A stretch of 64,000 nucleotides of DNA from Neptunicoccus cionae. Lineage in GTDB: Bacteria; Pseudomonadota; Alphaproteobacteria; Rhodobacterales; Rhodobacteraceae. The stretch is taken from the NCBI RefSeq assembly GCF_002860325.1, contig NZ_PKOJ01000002.1, forward strand, positions 496,001-560,000, in the 5' to 3' direction. Positions within the stretch are counted from its first letter, which is position 1. Each line of letters begins with the position of its first letter. Made by a program: the position numbers and the translations under genes. This document shows, in pieces, positions 44,227-53,977 of this stretch. Below the pieces are notes generated by a model that made no database searches, was not told the DNA's origin, and saw only the letters and a program-made list of their open reading frames with translations.

Positions 44227-44520
44227 CTAATAAAAATCAAACTTCGGTCCCTGAAAATCCTCACCCGTGAACTTGGAGCGGATATAGCGCCCGAGATAAA
44301 CAATCGGCCAGCGCAACAGCGACCCGACCGCCGCCAGAAACAGAACCGCCAGAAACGGATTTCCTGCGATCCACAGATACGGCATTAACGGCACCAGTAG
44401 CAGCATCAGCAAAAAGGCTCCGGGTGGGATGTAGCGGGCTGGCAAAAGGGCTACAACGGTGCCGATCCCGACCCAAGCGGCCGCAAACACAATCGCGGAA
44501 TGCAGCCCGACCCCGAACAC
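44227..44520 (-). CDS. DUF2484 family small membrane protein (copy 1)
   Basis: This 97-residue paralogue of the next gene has the same helix layout: SAIVFAAAWVGIGTVVALLP, then [41 protein letters not shown], and a shorter tail. It starts with GTG overlapping the murC stop by one base. Tandem duplication is the simplest explanation, followed by divergence of the C-terminal tail. Function is unknown. Confidence 0.85.
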   Translation of the reverse strand: MFGVGLHSAIVFAAAWVGIGTVVALLPARYIPPGAFLLMLLLVPLMPYLWIAGNPFLAVLFLAAVGSLLRWPIVYLGRYIRSKFTGEDFQGPKFDFY

Positions 44521-45914
44521 TACCCCAAAGCTTTCGGCAGGTTATTGGCCCAAGCGCTGATCGTTCCCGCCCCGAGGCAGACCAGCAAGTCGCCCTTTTC
44601 ACAGTTTTCCTGAACAAAGGCCTGCAAAGCGGCCTCATCCGGCACAGCAACCGCCTTGCGATGGCCGTGGGCCGTCAGCCCCGCCACCAGCCCGTCCCGG
44701 TCCGCCCCCGCAATCGGGTCTTCTCCGGCTGCGTAAACATCGGAAATGCCGACAACATCCGCGTCGTTGAAACAGGAACAGAAATCCTCAAACAAATCGT
44801 TCAGGCGGGAATATCTGTGAGGTTGATGCACCGCCACAACGCGCCCTTTGGTGGCTTGTTTTGCCGCCGACAAAACGGCAGTGATCTCTACCGGATGATG
44901 GGCGTAATCGTCGATCACAGTCACACCATTCACCACACCCACGCGGGTAAAGCGGCGGTTGACCCCTTTGAAATTCTTCAACGCCTCGCGGATTTCAGTC
45001 CGCTTCAGCCCCAAATGCCGCGCAACCGCAATGGCCGCCAGAGCGTTGGAAACGTTATGGTCGCCGGGCATCGGCAGTACCACATTCTGGATGTGGGTAT
45101 CCTCGGATTGCAGGTAAACGTCAAAATAGGCCTGACCGTTTTCGTAACGCAGGTTATCAGCCCGCACATCGGCCTGCTTGTTAAACCCGTAGGTCATCAC
45201 CCGCCGGTCCCCCAGACGTCCGACAAGCGCCTGCACCTCGTGGTGGTCCGTGTTGCAGATCGCCACGCCATAAAAGGGGATATTCGAAACAAATGTATGG
45301 AATGCCTCGCGCAGGTTTTCGAAGCTGCCGTAATGCTCCATATGCTCTGGATCGATGTTTGTGACTACGGCAATTGTAGCTGGCAAACGGTTGAAAGTGC
45401 CGTCACTTTCATCCGCTTCCACGACCATCCATTCGCCATCACCCATCCGCGCGTTAGAGCCATAGGCATGGATGATTCCGCCGTTGATCACGGTCGGGTC
45501 AAGCCCGCCCGCGTCCAGAAGGGTCGCAACCATAGTCGTCGTAGTGGTTTTACCATGTGTGCCCGCAATGGCGACGTTGGATTTCAGGCGCATCAGTTCG
45601 GCCAGCATTTCCGCGCGGCGCACAATCGGCAGCCCGCGGGCCCGCGCGCTGTCCAGCTCCGGATTGCCCGGTTTGATGGCGCTTGAAATCACAACAACTT
45701 CGGCGTCTTCCAGATTTTCGGCCATCTGCGGAAAAGAAATCCGTGCGCCCATATCTGCCAGCCGGTCTGTAATCTTTGAGGGCCGCAAATCCGATCCCTG
45801 CACCGTGTAGCCGTGGTTGATCAGCACTTCGGCAATGCCTGACATCCCGATCCCGCCGATACCGACAAAATGGATCGGCCCCAGCTTGGTTGGCAGTTTG
45901 GTTGCTGCGTTCAT
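44520..45914 (-). CDS. murC: UDP-N-acetylmuramate-L-alanine ligase
   Basis: This 464-residue Mur ligase adds L-Ala to UDP-MurNAc, using ATP. The N-terminal [16 protein letters not shown], the ATP P-loop [20 protein letters not shown] and the central [13 protein letters not shown] and [10 protein letters not shown] motifs are present. ATG 45914 follows GGAGAG at good spacing; the longer frame overlaps murG and lacks family features. Only one base separates it from the murG stop codon. Confidence 0.96.
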   Translation of the reverse strand: MNAATKLPTKLGPIHFVGIGGIGMSGIAEVLINHGYTVQGSDLRPSKITDRLADMGARISFPQMAENLEDAEVVVISSAIKPGNPELDSARARGLPIVRRAEMLAELMRLKSNVAIAGTHGKTTTTTMVATLLDAGGLDPTVINGGIIHAYGSNARMGDGEWMVVEADESDGTFNRLPATIAVVTNIDPEHMEHYGSFENLREAFHTFVSNIPFYGVAICNTDHHEVQALVGRLGDRRVMTYGFNKQADVRADNLRYENGQAYFDVYLQSEDTHIQNVVLPMPGDHNVSNALAAIAVARHLGLKRTEIREALKNFKGVNRRFTRVGVVNGVTVIDDYAHHPVEITAVLSAAKQATKGRVVAVHQPHRYSRLNDLFEDFCSCFNDADVVGISDVYAAGEDPIAGADRDGLVAGLTAHGHRKAVAVPDEAALQAFVQENCEKGDLLVCLGAGTISAWANNLPKALG

Positions 45915-45915
45915 C

Positions 45916-47004
45916 TTACTCTCCTGCCAGTTGGGCCACCAGATCGCCAAGCTCTCTGGCGGCATCGGGTTTGCCTTGGGTCAATGCGGCGGCGGCCATT
46001 TGCGCAGCCCCCTCCCCGTCCATAAGCACGGTTGCGATATGTTCGGCCAGAACTTCGGCCGAAAGCTGTGATTCCGGTATGACGATCGCAGCCCCTGCGC
46101 TGGCCAGTCCTCTGGCATTGGCGCTCTGCTCGTCGCGGATTGCTATGGCTAGCGGGATCAGGATGGAAGGACGCCCGATGATGGAAATATCCGCCACGCT
46201 GGAGGCACCCGACCGGCTGATCACCAACTGGCATTCGGACATCCGCGCCGGAATATCGTCAAAGAAAGGGGAAACATCTGCGTCAACGCCTGCTGCGGCA
46301 TAGGCGGCAACCGTGTCGTCATGATCCTCAGCGCGCGCCTGCTGTGAAACCCGAACACGGCGCTTCAGTTCTTCGGGAAGCAAAGCAACCGCTGCCGGAA
46401 CAGTTTGGGACAAGATACGGCTGCCCTGACTGCCACCGATGGCCAGCACGGACATGGGCCAGTCCCCCGGCGCGATATAGCCTGCTCCGGCTCGCTCCAG
46501 CACAGCGCTACGCACCGGATTGCCGGTGAAGACACCTTCCACACCGTCCGGAAGTTCGGTCGGCCAGGTACCACACGCCACGGTGTTTACCCGTTTGGCG
46601 AAGGCCTGATTGACCCGCCCCAGAACGCCGTTCTGTTCGTGAATAAGACGCGGTGTTTTGGTTAACATCGCGGCGATCATCGCCGGCAGGGCCGGATAAC
46701 CGCCAAAACCCGCGACCACAGCGGGGGGATCTTTCCGCATCCGACGCCACGCAGACAGCGCGCCCCCGGCAATGCGAAACGGCACGCCGAGTTTGGCAGA
46801 CAATCCGCCCCGCGCGAATGTGCCGGAGTTCACGACCTCGACTTCTACTGCCTCTGGAAAGCCGCCGGTATAGCGCGCGCCCCTTGGGTCAGTGCTCAGC
46901 CGGACACGCCAGCCCCGTGACAGCATTTCTTCGGCAAGCGCCTGTGCGGGGAACATATGCCCGCCTGTGCCGCCTGCTGCGATGACCAATAATTTATCTG
47001 ACAT
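45916..47004 (-). CDS. murG: UDP-GlcNAc:lipid I N-acetylglucosaminyltransferase
   Basis: This 362-residue GT-B glycosyltransferase adds GlcNAc to lipid I, making lipid II on the inner face of the membrane. The N-terminal [17 protein letters not shown] (residues 11-27), [21 protein letters not shown], the [11 protein letters not shown] loop, and [13 protein letters not shown] in the donor-binding half are diagnostic. It follows ftsW with an eight-base gap. Confidence 0.96.
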   Translation of the reverse strand: MSDKLLVIAAGGTGGHMFPAQALAEEMLSRGWRVRLSTDPRGARYTGGFPEAVEVEVVNSGTFARGGLSAKLGVPFRIAGGALSAWRRMRKDPPAVVAGFGGYPALPAMIAAMLTKTPRLIHEQNGVLGRVNQAFAKRVNTVACGTWPTELPDGVEGVFTGNPVRSAVLERAGAGYIAPGDWPMSVLAIGGSQGSRILSQTVPAAVALLPEELKRRVRVSQQARAEDHDDTVAAYAAAGVDADVSPFFDDIPARMSECQLVISRSGASSVADISIIGRPSILIPLAIAIRDEQSANARGLASAGAAIVIPESQLSAEVLAEHIATVLMDGEGAAQMAAAALTQGKPDAARELGDLVAQLAGE

Positions 47005-47012
47005 AATACCCC

Positions 47013-48185
47013 TTATCCGCCCCGGTTCTCATTGCCGAAAACGTCGCTGATATCCCCTTGGGGACGGGTGCGTGTAAAGGCCAAAAGAAAGCCAAGGCCA
47101 ATTCCCGCCGCCACCAGCGAGGAACCGCCGTAAGACACGAAGGGTAGCGTCATTCCCTTGGCGGGCAACAGCCGAACAGCCACGCCCATATTGATCAGGG
47201 CTTGCATTCCGAACAAGGCCGCAAGGCCGGTTCCGGCAAAACGGATAAAGGGATCACGTTCGTGGATCAGACGCAGGAAAGAGCGCACGGTCACAATCAT
47301 AAACAGGAAGATAATCGCCAGCACAAGGATCAGGCCATATTCCTCAGCCGCAACGGCGATGATAAAATCCGTATGTGCATCCGGCAGGGACCATTTCACA
47401 CGGCCCTCCCCGACACCAACCCCGAAGAAACCCCCTTCCTGAATGGCATTTGTTGCATAGCCGATCTGGGTGCGCGGATCGATTTCGGGGTTAAGATAAC
47501 CGTCGATCCGGCGGGCAAAGTGCTCTGAGGAATTATAGGCTATGAACCCTGCCCCTACGACGCCCCCTGCCAGCCCTGCCAGCAACAGCATCGGTGCTCC
47601 GGCTACGAAATACATCAACGTCCAGCTTGCAAGGATCAGGCAGGCCTGTCCGAAATCCGGTTGCAGCGCCAAAAGGAAGGCAATCAGTACTGTTACCGCA
47701 AAAGACATACGCTTGCCAGGCGGTCCGCCGACCTCAAAGCTCGCAGCCATCAGCCACGCGGAAAACACAACGAAACCGGGCTTCAGGAATTCTGACGGTT
47801 GCACGGAAGCAAAACCGAGCGAAATCCAGCGCGTCGCGCCCTTACCGAAGTCCGTACCGATAAATGGCAGGGCGCAGATTGCTATGAGACAGCAAATAAA
47901 ACCGAACACACCAAGACGGCGCACGTGTTTGGGTGACATCATCGACACAAGGATCATGGTCACCAGCGCGATGGAACCGAAGAACAACTGTTTGTAAACG
48001 TAGTAAAACTGTGTCAGCCCGTTGCGTTCCGCCAGTGGCACCGAGGCCGCAAGCCCTAGCAGGATACCGATAAGAAACAGCATCATGATCGCCGAAAGCG
48101 CCCATTTATCCACCGTCCGCCACCATTTTGGCAACACGGGTTCACCGGGCTTTGAAGCCACAGTGCCAAACACCATTTCCGTCAT
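47013..48185 (-). CDS. ftsW: Peptidoglycan polymerase/division protein FtsW
   Basis: This SEDS-family septal glycosyltransferase has about ten membrane helices. The motifs [50 protein letters not shown] and [19 protein letters not shown] are all present, including the catalytic Asp region. ATG 48185 (390 residues) gives the usual Rhodobacterales N-terminus; the frame continues to a TTG at 48260. It is the first dcw gene in this window. Upstream genes of the canonical cluster (mraY, murD) are not adjacent. Confidence 0.95.
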   Translation of the reverse strand: MTEMVFGTVASKPGEPVLPKWWRTVDKWALSAIMMLFLIGILLGLAASVPLAERNGLTQFYYVYKQLFFGSIALVTMILVSMMSPKHVRRLGVFGFICCLIAICALPFIGTDFGKGATRWISLGFASVQPSEFLKPGFVVFSAWLMAASFEVGGPPGKRMSFAVTVLIAFLLALQPDFGQACLILASWTLMYFVAGAPMLLLAGLAGGVVGAGFIAYNSSEHFARRIDGYLNPEIDPRTQIGYATNAIQEGGFFGVGVGEGRVKWSLPDAHTDFIIAVAAEEYGLILVLAIIFLFMIVTVRSFLRLIHERDPFIRFAGTGLAALFGMQALINMGVAVRLLPAKGMTLPFVSYGGSSLVAAGIGLGFLLAFTRTRPQGDISDVFGNENRGG

Positions 48186-48363
48186 CGTAAACGCCTGTCC
48201 TTGCCTTTGCTCTGCCACATCCCGCCGCCTCTTGTTCGGGCTGACTGGGACATCTGACAAAGTCTAGTCGTGATAAACGCAAAAAGCTAGGGGTGATTCG
48301 GTAGCGAACAAAATCCCGCCCGCAACTGTAGCGTGCATGCGACCGCTGCAGCACGCGCGCAAG

Positions 48364-48394
48364 AAAAAGGCCGCTGGTGCTTCCACCAACGGCC
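48364..48394 (-). terminator. Rho-independent terminator of carD
   Basis: On the minus strand GGCCGTTGGTG and CACCAGCGGCC (11 bp, one G.U) enclose a GAAG loop and are followed by five T. It starts 24 bases after the carD stop codon and separates carD from the ftsW operon. Confidence 0.88.
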
Positions 48395-48417
48395 CTTCGA
48401 TCCGACAGGATCTTTGC

Positions 48418-48945
48418 TTAAGCAGCGGCTGCCGCACGGCTGGACAGAACTTCGTCAATGCGGGTCTGCGCCTTCATCTCATCGTCGCCCTCAACCGCAG
48501 CAACCTCGCGCGTCAGACGCTCCAGCGCAGCTTCGTAAAGCTGACGCTCGGAATAAGACTGTTCGCGCTGGTCATCGTTGCGGTGCAGGTCGCGCACCAC
48601 TTCTGCGATCGAAATCAGATCGCCGGAGTTGATCTTTTGTTCGTATTCCTGCGCACGGCGGGACCACATGGCACGTTTCACACGGGCGCGCCCTTTCAGT
48701 GTAGTCATGGCCTTGGCCACAACCTCGGGGCTGGACAATCCGCGCATGCCAACAGCCGTAGCCTTGGCTGTAGGAACCCGCAGGGTCATCTTGTCTTTTT
48801 CAAAAGCAATCACAAACAGCTCCATATGGGTGCCGGCGATTTCCTGCTCTTCGATATTTACAATTTTGCCCACACCGTGGGAGGGGTAGACGACAAAGTC
48901 GTCCGGATTGAAGTCCAAGTTCTTTTTCTTAGCCATATAGTCCAT
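48418..48945 (-). CDS. carD: CarD family transcriptional regulator
   Basis: This 175-residue protein has an N-terminal RNA-polymerase interaction domain (DFVVYPSHGVGKIVNIEEQEI, about residues 16-36). A helical C-terminal domain follows with RARVKRAMWSRRAQEYEQKINSGDLISIAEVVRDLHR. CarD binds the RNAP beta subunit and stabilises open complexes at many promoters, including rRNA promoters, in relatives. ATG 48945 follows AAAAGGA closely; MAKKK three codons later is an alternative. It has its own terminator. Confidence 0.93.
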   Translation of the reverse strand: MDYMAKKKNLDFNPDDFVVYPSHGVGKIVNIEEQEIAGTHMELFVIAFEKDKMTLRVPTAKATAVGMRGLSSPEVVAKAMTTLKGRARVKRAMWSRRAQEYEQKINSGDLISIAEVVRDLHRNDDQREQSYSERQLYEAALERLTREVAAVEGDDEMKAQTRIDEVLSSRAAAAA

Positions 48946-49129
48946 GGTCCTTTTCTAACGGCCCTTACGCCAGCCACCCGATCCGCGAGTGCCAGCATTT
49001 AACACAACGAAAGCTGCTGCCTTGGCTGAACGGGTTCGCCAATACATCAGAGTTTCAAAGCGGCAAATGAAACGGGAGCGAGCAGCCTCCGCCGTAAATC
49101 GGGCCTATTTCCGGTAATCACCATACCAC

Positions 49130-49160
49130 AAAACGGCCCCCTTTCCTAGAGGCCGCTAAA
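49130..49160 (-). terminator. Possible weak terminator of fdxA
   Basis: On the minus strand CGGCC and GGCCG are separated by 12 bases and followed by TTTTG. The stem is only five base pairs, so the call is tentative. Confidence 0.25.
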
Positions 49161-49180
49161 ATCGCAGATAGTCCGGTGGA

Positions 49181-49519
49181 TTATTCGCCTTTACCAGGCT
49201 TGGGCGAGAAGTATTTCTCCATCTTGCCCTCTTCCCCGTCGCGTTCCTCGGCTTCCGGCAGCGCGTCGATCTTGGTGATCAGCACCGGCCATTTTTCCGA
49301 ATACTCGCGGTTGAATTCTACCCATTTTTCCATATCCGGCTCGGTGTCCGGACGGATCGCATCTACAGGGCATTCCGGCTCACATACACCGCAGTCGATG
49401 CATTCATCGGGATGAATGACCAGCATGTTTTCACCCTCGTAGAAGCAATCCACGGGGCAGACTTCCACGCAATCGGTGTGTTTGCAGGCGATGCAGTTTT
49501 CGATAACCACATAAGTCAT
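49181..49519 (-). CDS. fdxA: Seven-iron ferredoxin FdxA
   Basis: This 112-residue electron carrier has the Cys arrangement of Azotobacter ferredoxin I. Cys9, Cys17 and Cys50 would hold the [3Fe-4S] cluster, and Cys21, Cys40, Cys43 and Cys46 the [4Fe-4S] cluster. A C-terminal extension rich in acidic residues follows, as in the family. It is widely conserved in alphaproteobacteria, though its redox partner is unclear. A TATAAC hexamer lies about 40 bases upstream, but no good -35 box pairs with it. Confidence 0.95.
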   Translation of the reverse strand: MTYVVIENCIACKHTDCVEVCPVDCFYEGENMLVIHPDECIDCGVCEPECPVDAIRPDTEPDMEKWVEFNREYSEKWPVLITKIDALPEAEERDGEEGKMEKYFSPKPGKGE

Positions 49520-49640
49520 TAGTATACTCTCAAACTTTCGGCGTTACTCGCGTTATAGGCTTGTTTTACAGTCGCGGCCAGAGCGAATTTTCTCCCACCA
49601 AATCACGGTTTCGCAGGCCAAAAGCACCGATCAGAGCGAC

Positions 49641-50027
49641 CTAGACAGCACTGTTGTCCTTGAACCGGTCCATCGCGGCCCGTTCCTGCCGGTTGGGACG
49701 CCCGCTGCGTTCGGCTTCGGGATTCGGCGGATGGTAGGGTTTGTCCTTTTTCTGCGGGGGCGACAGGTCGGAATAAAGCGCTTGCGCTTCGGGTGCGGGC
49801 CCACGCCGCTCTCCGATCGCGACAACCTCTATCACCCGCACGTGATCCCCTTGCGGAAAGGTCAGCACGTCACCGGCACCGATGCCAAAACTGCCCTTGG
49901 AAACCCTTTCGGAGTTCACCCGCATATGTCCGCCCGCAACCAGTTTGGCGCTGAGGCTGCGCGATTTGAAAAACCGCGCAAACCACAGCCACTTGTCGAT
50001 CCGGATTGTCGGGCGGGCCGCGTTCAA
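49641..50027 (-). CDS. S4 domain RNA-binding protein (HslR-like)
   Basis: This 128-residue protein starts with an S4 RNA-binding domain, RIDKWLWFARFFKSRSLSAKLVAGGHMRVN (residues 9-38, split here by key residues Asp11, Trp13 and Arg22), and has a basic C-terminal tail. It resembles Hsp15/HslR, which binds stalled 50S subunits carrying nascent chains. The start is TTG at 50027, supported by AGGTACAG directly upstream; it lies ten bases after the helicase stop. Coupled expression with an RNA helicase fits an RNA-related function. Confidence 0.87.
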   Translation of the reverse strand: MNAARPTIRIDKWLWFARFFKSRSLSAKLVAGGHMRVNSERVSKGSFGIGAGDVLTFPQGDHVRVIEVVAIGERRGPAPEAQALYSDLSPPQKKDKPYHPPNPEAERSGRPNRQERAAMDRFKDNSAV

Positions 50028-50037
50028 CTGTACCTGC

Positions 50038-52809
50038 TCAGGATTTGTTCTTGAGCGCCATCAGGGCCGCAAACGGATTGTCAGGGTCAATCGGCTTGTC
50101 CCTGTTCGGGGCCGGCTTGCCGCCACGCGGCTTGCCTTTATGCTCCGGCTTCTTGCCGTTGCCACGGGGCTGGCCCTTTCCCTGCCCCTTGCCCTTAGGC
50201 CCTGCGTTGCGCGCACGTCCCTGTTCGGCAGGGCGTTTCTTGGGCACCCACCGGAAGGTGTAGAAGACTTCCATCTCGGCGCCATCCGCATCGGCTTCGC
50301 CTTGAGCAACTGTCTCTGCGGGTGCAACCTCGGCTGCCTCTTCCGGGGCGACATCCGTCGCTGTCGCCTCGGCAACCTCTGTTGGTGCGGTTACTTGCGT
50401 CCCTTCCGAAGGCGCAGCTTCGGCAGGCTTCACCTTGGCCCGCTCGCCCCGCTCTCCGGCATAACCGAGACCACCCATCAGATCCGCGAACTGTTCCAGT
50501 GTCATACCGGTGATGGACAACATATCCGCCGTCGCCTCGAACCCGCCGCGGGTGTCCACGCCACGCAGCATATCCGCAAGTCGTTCCAGCATATCGATAC
50601 GAATCGCGCGTTCGCCCGCAAGACGATAGCCCGCACGGGGGTAATAGCCCTTCGGCGCATCAGGTACGGCCGGAATTGTCACCAGACCGGGGGGCGGTGC
50701 TTCCGGGAATTCGGAGAGGCCTTCCTGCAAGGACCACAACACAAGACGCAGACGGGTCGGCGCAGGTTTAAGCATCAGGTGCTGGAAAATGGTGAACTGG
50801 CCGAAACGGATACCGTGTTTACGAAGCAGGCCCCGAGCGTCCTGATCCAGTGCCTTCACATCGTCTGCAATCACCGAACGGGGAATAACCCCGAGCGATT
50901 CCACCAGACGGAAGGCCACACCACGGGCCAGTCCGGTAACAGTTTCGTCGTTCTTCAGCGCAATCAGCGGCTCGAAAACCGCTTCGATCTTGCGGTTGAT
51001 AAAATGGCTCAACCGGCGGCGCAGCTTTTCTGCAACCTCCGCTCCGGCTTCATCATCGACAAAAGGTTCCACAATCGGGGACAGCGCATCGGCACCGGCA
51101 ACCAGTTTGCCTACGGCATACTCGCCCCACATCAGCCCGCCTTGCTCTGTGAAGTCGAACTCGGTGTCCGGCGCATTATAGAACCGGTCAGACATCAGCT
51201 TGAATTGTGGCTGCAATGCCTGCAATGCCGCAGAGCGCAGTGTTTTTGCCTCTTCACCGGTTGCTTTGGGGTCCAGTTGAAACCTGAACCCTGTCAATTT
51301 ACCGGCAAACTGCCCCTCTACGGTCACTTCACCCTTGTCGTTCACTTCAGCCACAAGGCTCTCCTTCTGCTTCAACCGCCGCATCAAAACGCTGGTGCGC
51401 CGGTCGACAAATCTCTGTGTTAACGCGCCGTGCAGCGCATCTGATAGGCGATCTTCTACTGCACGGGTTTCCCCGCGCCAATAGTTTTCATCCTGAACCC
51501 AGCCCTTTCGTTGGGCTACATAGGTCCATGTGCGGATATATGCCAGTCTTTTGGACAAGGCATCTATGTCTCCGGCGGGCTTGTCGATCCGTGCCACGCG
51601 GTCCTGCAACCACCCCTGGCTGATCTGTCCGTCCTGATGCAGGAACTCGAAAATCCGCTGCACAATGGCGTTGTGCTCGTTGAAAGAGACCTGCCTGAAA
51701 TCCGGTATCTGACAAACGTCCCACAACAGGCGCACCGCCGCTGGGGTACGCGCCCGTGCGGCAACTTCCGGTATCTGGCTCAGTGCCTGCAAGGTGCGGT
51801 GGTCGTCCGCGTCCCGCGTACGGGCCAGTTGCATTTCGCCTGACGGGGCCGACAACGAGTTCAACAAAGCGTCCAGTGTGCCGAATTCCAGCCGGTTATT
51901 GCGCCATTGCAGCTTTTTGATCGGAGTAAAGCGATGGTTTTCAATCGCCTCGACCACTTCGGGATCAAGCGGCGGCGCCTCTCCCGTCACACCGAAAGTC
52001 CCGTTATTGGTGTGGCGCCCTGCCCGACCGGCAATCTGGCTCAACTCGTTCGGCATCAGGTGCCGCATCTTGCGGCCGTCGAATTTGGTCAGACTGGAAA
52101 AAGCCACATGGTTCACATCCAGATTGAGCCCCATCCCAATGGCATCGGTCGCCACCAGATATTCCACATCACCGTTTTGGTACATCTCTACTTGCGCATT
52201 TCTCGTGCGCGGTGAAAGCGCCCCCATAACGACCGCTGCTCCACCCTTCTGGCGGCGCAGCAATTCGGCTATGGCATAGACATTTTCAACCGAAAACCCG
52301 ACAATCGCAGAGCGGGCGGGCATCCGGCTTGTCTTTTTCGGACCTGTATAGCTGAGTTGCGAGAATCTCTCGCGGCGCATGAACTCTGCTTTCGGCACCA
52401 GTTGCGCAATCACACCGCGCATGGTTTCAGCCCCCAGAAACAATGTCTCATGGGTGCCCCGCATGTGCAGCAGGCGGTCTGTAAACACATGCCCCCGCTC
52501 CGGATCAGCGCAGAGCTGGACCTCGTCGATGGCGACAAAATCCGCACCGATCCCTTGCGGCATCGCCTCGACAGTACACACCCAATAGGCCGCGCGGGGC
52601 GGCACGATCCGCTCCTCGCCCGTCACCAGCGCCACCACCGACGGGCCGCGCAGCGCGACGATCTTGTCGTAAACCTCCCGCGCCAGCAGACGCAAAGGCA
52701 GGCCGATCACGCCGGTTCGATGCGCCAGCATACGCTCGATCGCGTAATGGGTTTTTCCGGTATTGGTCGGCCCCAGAACCGCACAGATGCGCGCAGGCAA
52801 ATTAGACAT
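50038..52809 (-). CDS. Suv3-like DExH-box RNA helicase with basic C-terminal tail
   Basis: This 923-residue protein resembles the mitochondrial Suv3 helicase. Walker A GPTNTGKT is at residues 13-20, followed by DEVQLCADPERGHVF, ATDAIGMGLNLDV and QIAGRAGR. After the helicase core comes a long middle region of helicase-associated sequence. The last 180 residues are Ala/Glu-rich and then Gly/Lys/Arg-rich, probably disordered and RNA-binding, ending in DKPIDPDNPFAALMALKNKS. Suv3 works with an exonuclease in mitochondria; the partner here is unknown. S4, fdxA and carD follow on the same strand. Confidence 0.93.
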   Translation of the reverse strand: MSNLPARICAVLGPTNTGKTHYAIERMLAHRTGVIGLPLRLLAREVYDKIVALRGPSVVALVTGEERIVPPRAAYWVCTVEAMPQGIGADFVAIDEVQLCADPERGHVFTDRLLHMRGTHETLFLGAETMRGVIAQLVPKAEFMRRERFSQLSYTGPKKTSRMPARSAIVGFSVENVYAIAELLRRQKGGAAVVMGALSPRTRNAQVEMYQNGDVEYLVATDAIGMGLNLDVNHVAFSSLTKFDGRKMRHLMPNELSQIAGRAGRHTNNGTFGVTGEAPPLDPEVVEAIENHRFTPIKKLQWRNNRLEFGTLDALLNSLSAPSGEMQLARTRDADDHRTLQALSQIPEVAARARTPAAVRLLWDVCQIPDFRQVSFNEHNAIVQRIFEFLHQDGQISQGWLQDRVARIDKPAGDIDALSKRLAYIRTWTYVAQRKGWVQDENYWRGETRAVEDRLSDALHGALTQRFVDRRTSVLMRRLKQKESLVAEVNDKGEVTVEGQFAGKLTGFRFQLDPKATGEEAKTLRSAALQALQPQFKLMSDRFYNAPDTEFDFTEQGGLMWGEYAVGKLVAGADALSPIVEPFVDDEAGAEVAEKLRRRLSHFINRKIEAVFEPLIALKNDETVTGLARGVAFRLVESLGVIPRSVIADDVKALDQDARGLLRKHGIRFGQFTIFQHLMLKPAPTRLRLVLWSLQEGLSEFPEAPPPGLVTIPAVPDAPKGYYPRAGYRLAGERAIRIDMLERLADMLRGVDTRGGFEATADMLSITGMTLEQFADLMGGLGYAGERGERAKVKPAEAAPSEGTQVTAPTEVAEATATDVAPEEAAEVAPAETVAQGEADADGAEMEVFYTFRWVPKKRPAEQGRARNAGPKGKGQGKGQPRGNGKKPEHKGKPRGGKPAPNRDKPIDPDNPFAALMALKNKS

Positions 52810-52884
52810 AATATACGGCTTCCAGATTCTCGAGGGTCACATCTACACTGAAACGAAGGCCGGCCTCAACCACAGACCGGAACA

Positions 52885-52927
52885 GGCTTCAATGTTCCCC
52901 AAATACTCCCGTTGCTGCGGCAGCAAC
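52885..52927 (-). terminator. Hairpin plus GGGAGTATTT motif, likely 3' element of the TPR gene (copy D)
   Basis: GTTGCTGC and GCAGCAAC form a perfect 8-bp stem (52911-52927), followed on the minus strand by GGGAGTATTTGGGGAACATT. It lies 20 bases past the TPR stop codon. The tail is a variant of the motif at 2389, 25134 and 55351. Confidence 0.5.
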
Positions 52928-52946
52928 AGGGACTGCGGCAATCGGC

Positions 52947-53513
52947 CTAGAGGGCGACGCCTTCCAGATCGGCACCCAACCGTTCTATGGCCGGTTCCAC
53001 CTCGGGGCGGTTGGGGTGGATTTCGCGCACCTGTTTATAAATCTCGAGCGCATCTTTCTTGCGGTCCAGCCGCTCAAGAATGAGAGCCAACCCCATCAAC
53101 GCACGGAAATGGCGGGGTTCCAGCAAAAGGGTCTGGCGGATATCCACCATCGACAGACCGTAGCGTTCTTTGGCAAACCACGCGGTGGCCCGCGCATTCC
53201 AGCCTTCGGCAAATTCCGGCGCATGGTCGATCAGCGCCGAGAAATGCATGATCGCCACATCAAAGTTTCCTTCGCGTAATTCGTCGCGGCCCCGCTCCAG
53301 CAGAAGGTCCATAGCCGCAGAACCGGATTTCGACAATTCCTGAAAGATCTGTTTTTCGATGCCTTCCCACTGGTCCGGTTCGGCGGTCTTCAGCTCCTGA
53401 AACAGCTGGTCCAAAGTTTCGGTTTGCCCTAACGCAGAAGTTGCGGCAAATTGCATCCCGAAGATGATCGAGATTGATGAGATTAACGCCACGGCACGGT
53501 TTGCAGTTTTCAT
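52947..53513 (-). CDS. Exported tetratricopeptide repeat protein
   Basis: This 188-residue protein has a signal peptide (basic MKTANR, hydrophobic core, cut near ALGQ at about residue 30) and then two or three TPR units. ERGRDELREGNFDVAIMHFSALIDHAPEF and GLALILERLDRKKDALEIYKQVREIHP are clear examples (each broken in my reading by helix turns). It is probably a periplasmic scaffold; no enzyme domain is visible. It has no strong link to the helicase gene 137 bases downstream. Confidence 0.82.
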   Translation of the reverse strand: MKTANRAVALISSISIIFGMQFAATSALGQTETLDQLFQELKTAEPDQWEGIEKQIFQELSKSGSAAMDLLLERGRDELREGNFDVAIMHFSALIDHAPEFAEGWNARATAWFAKERYGLSMVDIRQTLLLEPRHFRALMGLALILERLDRKKDALEIYKQVREIHPNRPEVEPAIERLGADLEGVAL

Positions 53514-53587
53514 AAAGAGTCACCATGTTTGGTTCTGCATATCAAATTAGGTCAAAACCAGAAAATTGAAACCCGAAAGGATCAAAC

Positions 53588-53878
53588 ATGAGTGATGTAA
53601 TCAACCAGGCGGTCGAAGCGCTGAACGCGAAACTCGGCGGTGGCGGCTTTGACGGCTCTGTCAAAGTTGAAATCACCGGCGAAGGCTCGCTGGTTGTGGA
53701 CTCTGACGGCGCACGCGCCGGTGACGAGGAAACAGATTGCACCCTGACCGCAGACGCCGAGACTTTCGTTGGCATGATGGACGGCGATGTGAACCCGACC
53801 TCCGCTTTCATGACCGGCAAACTGGCTGTGGATGGCGACATGGGCGTTGCCATGAAACTGGGCACATTGCTGGCCTGA
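53588..53878 (+). CDS. SCP2 sterol-binding domain protein
   Basis: This 96-residue single-domain protein resembles sterol carrier protein 2, a lipid-binding fold: CTLTADAETFVGMMDGDVNPTSAFM leads into TGKLAVDGDMGVAMKLG. It probably binds a hydrophobic ligand such as an acyl-CoA or hopanoid-like lipid, but the ligand is unknown. AAAGGA precedes the ATG. A lysophospholipase-like gene follows about 100 bases later, which would fit lipid handling. Confidence 0.88.
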   Translation: MSDVINQAVEALNAKLGGGGFDGSVKVEITGEGSLVVDSDGARAGDEETDCTLTADAETFVGMMDGDVNPTSAFMTGKLAVDGDMGVAMKLGTLLA

Positions 53879-53977
53879 TCCAGAAGGGCTACGCCCCGCC
53901 CTTTGATAAACATACCGGCAGCGAGGAGTTTCGGTGCCGGACCCCGCCAATTCAGGCCCGAAGAGGAAGGCGCACCG

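Noticed and set aside
44424-45686. 420-codon plus-strand ORF opposite murC
   Set aside because: The antisense strand has complete MurC motifs and the ORF has no recognisable domain.
48946-49180. Search for tRNA or small structured RNA between carD and fdxA
   Set aside because: No cloverleaf or strong conserved-looking fold was found; only a weak 5-bp stem near the fdxA end.
49882-51423. 513-codon plus-strand ORF opposite the helicase and S4 genes
   Set aside because: The protein is Arg/Leu/His-rich nonsense, while the other strand carries intact helicase motifs.
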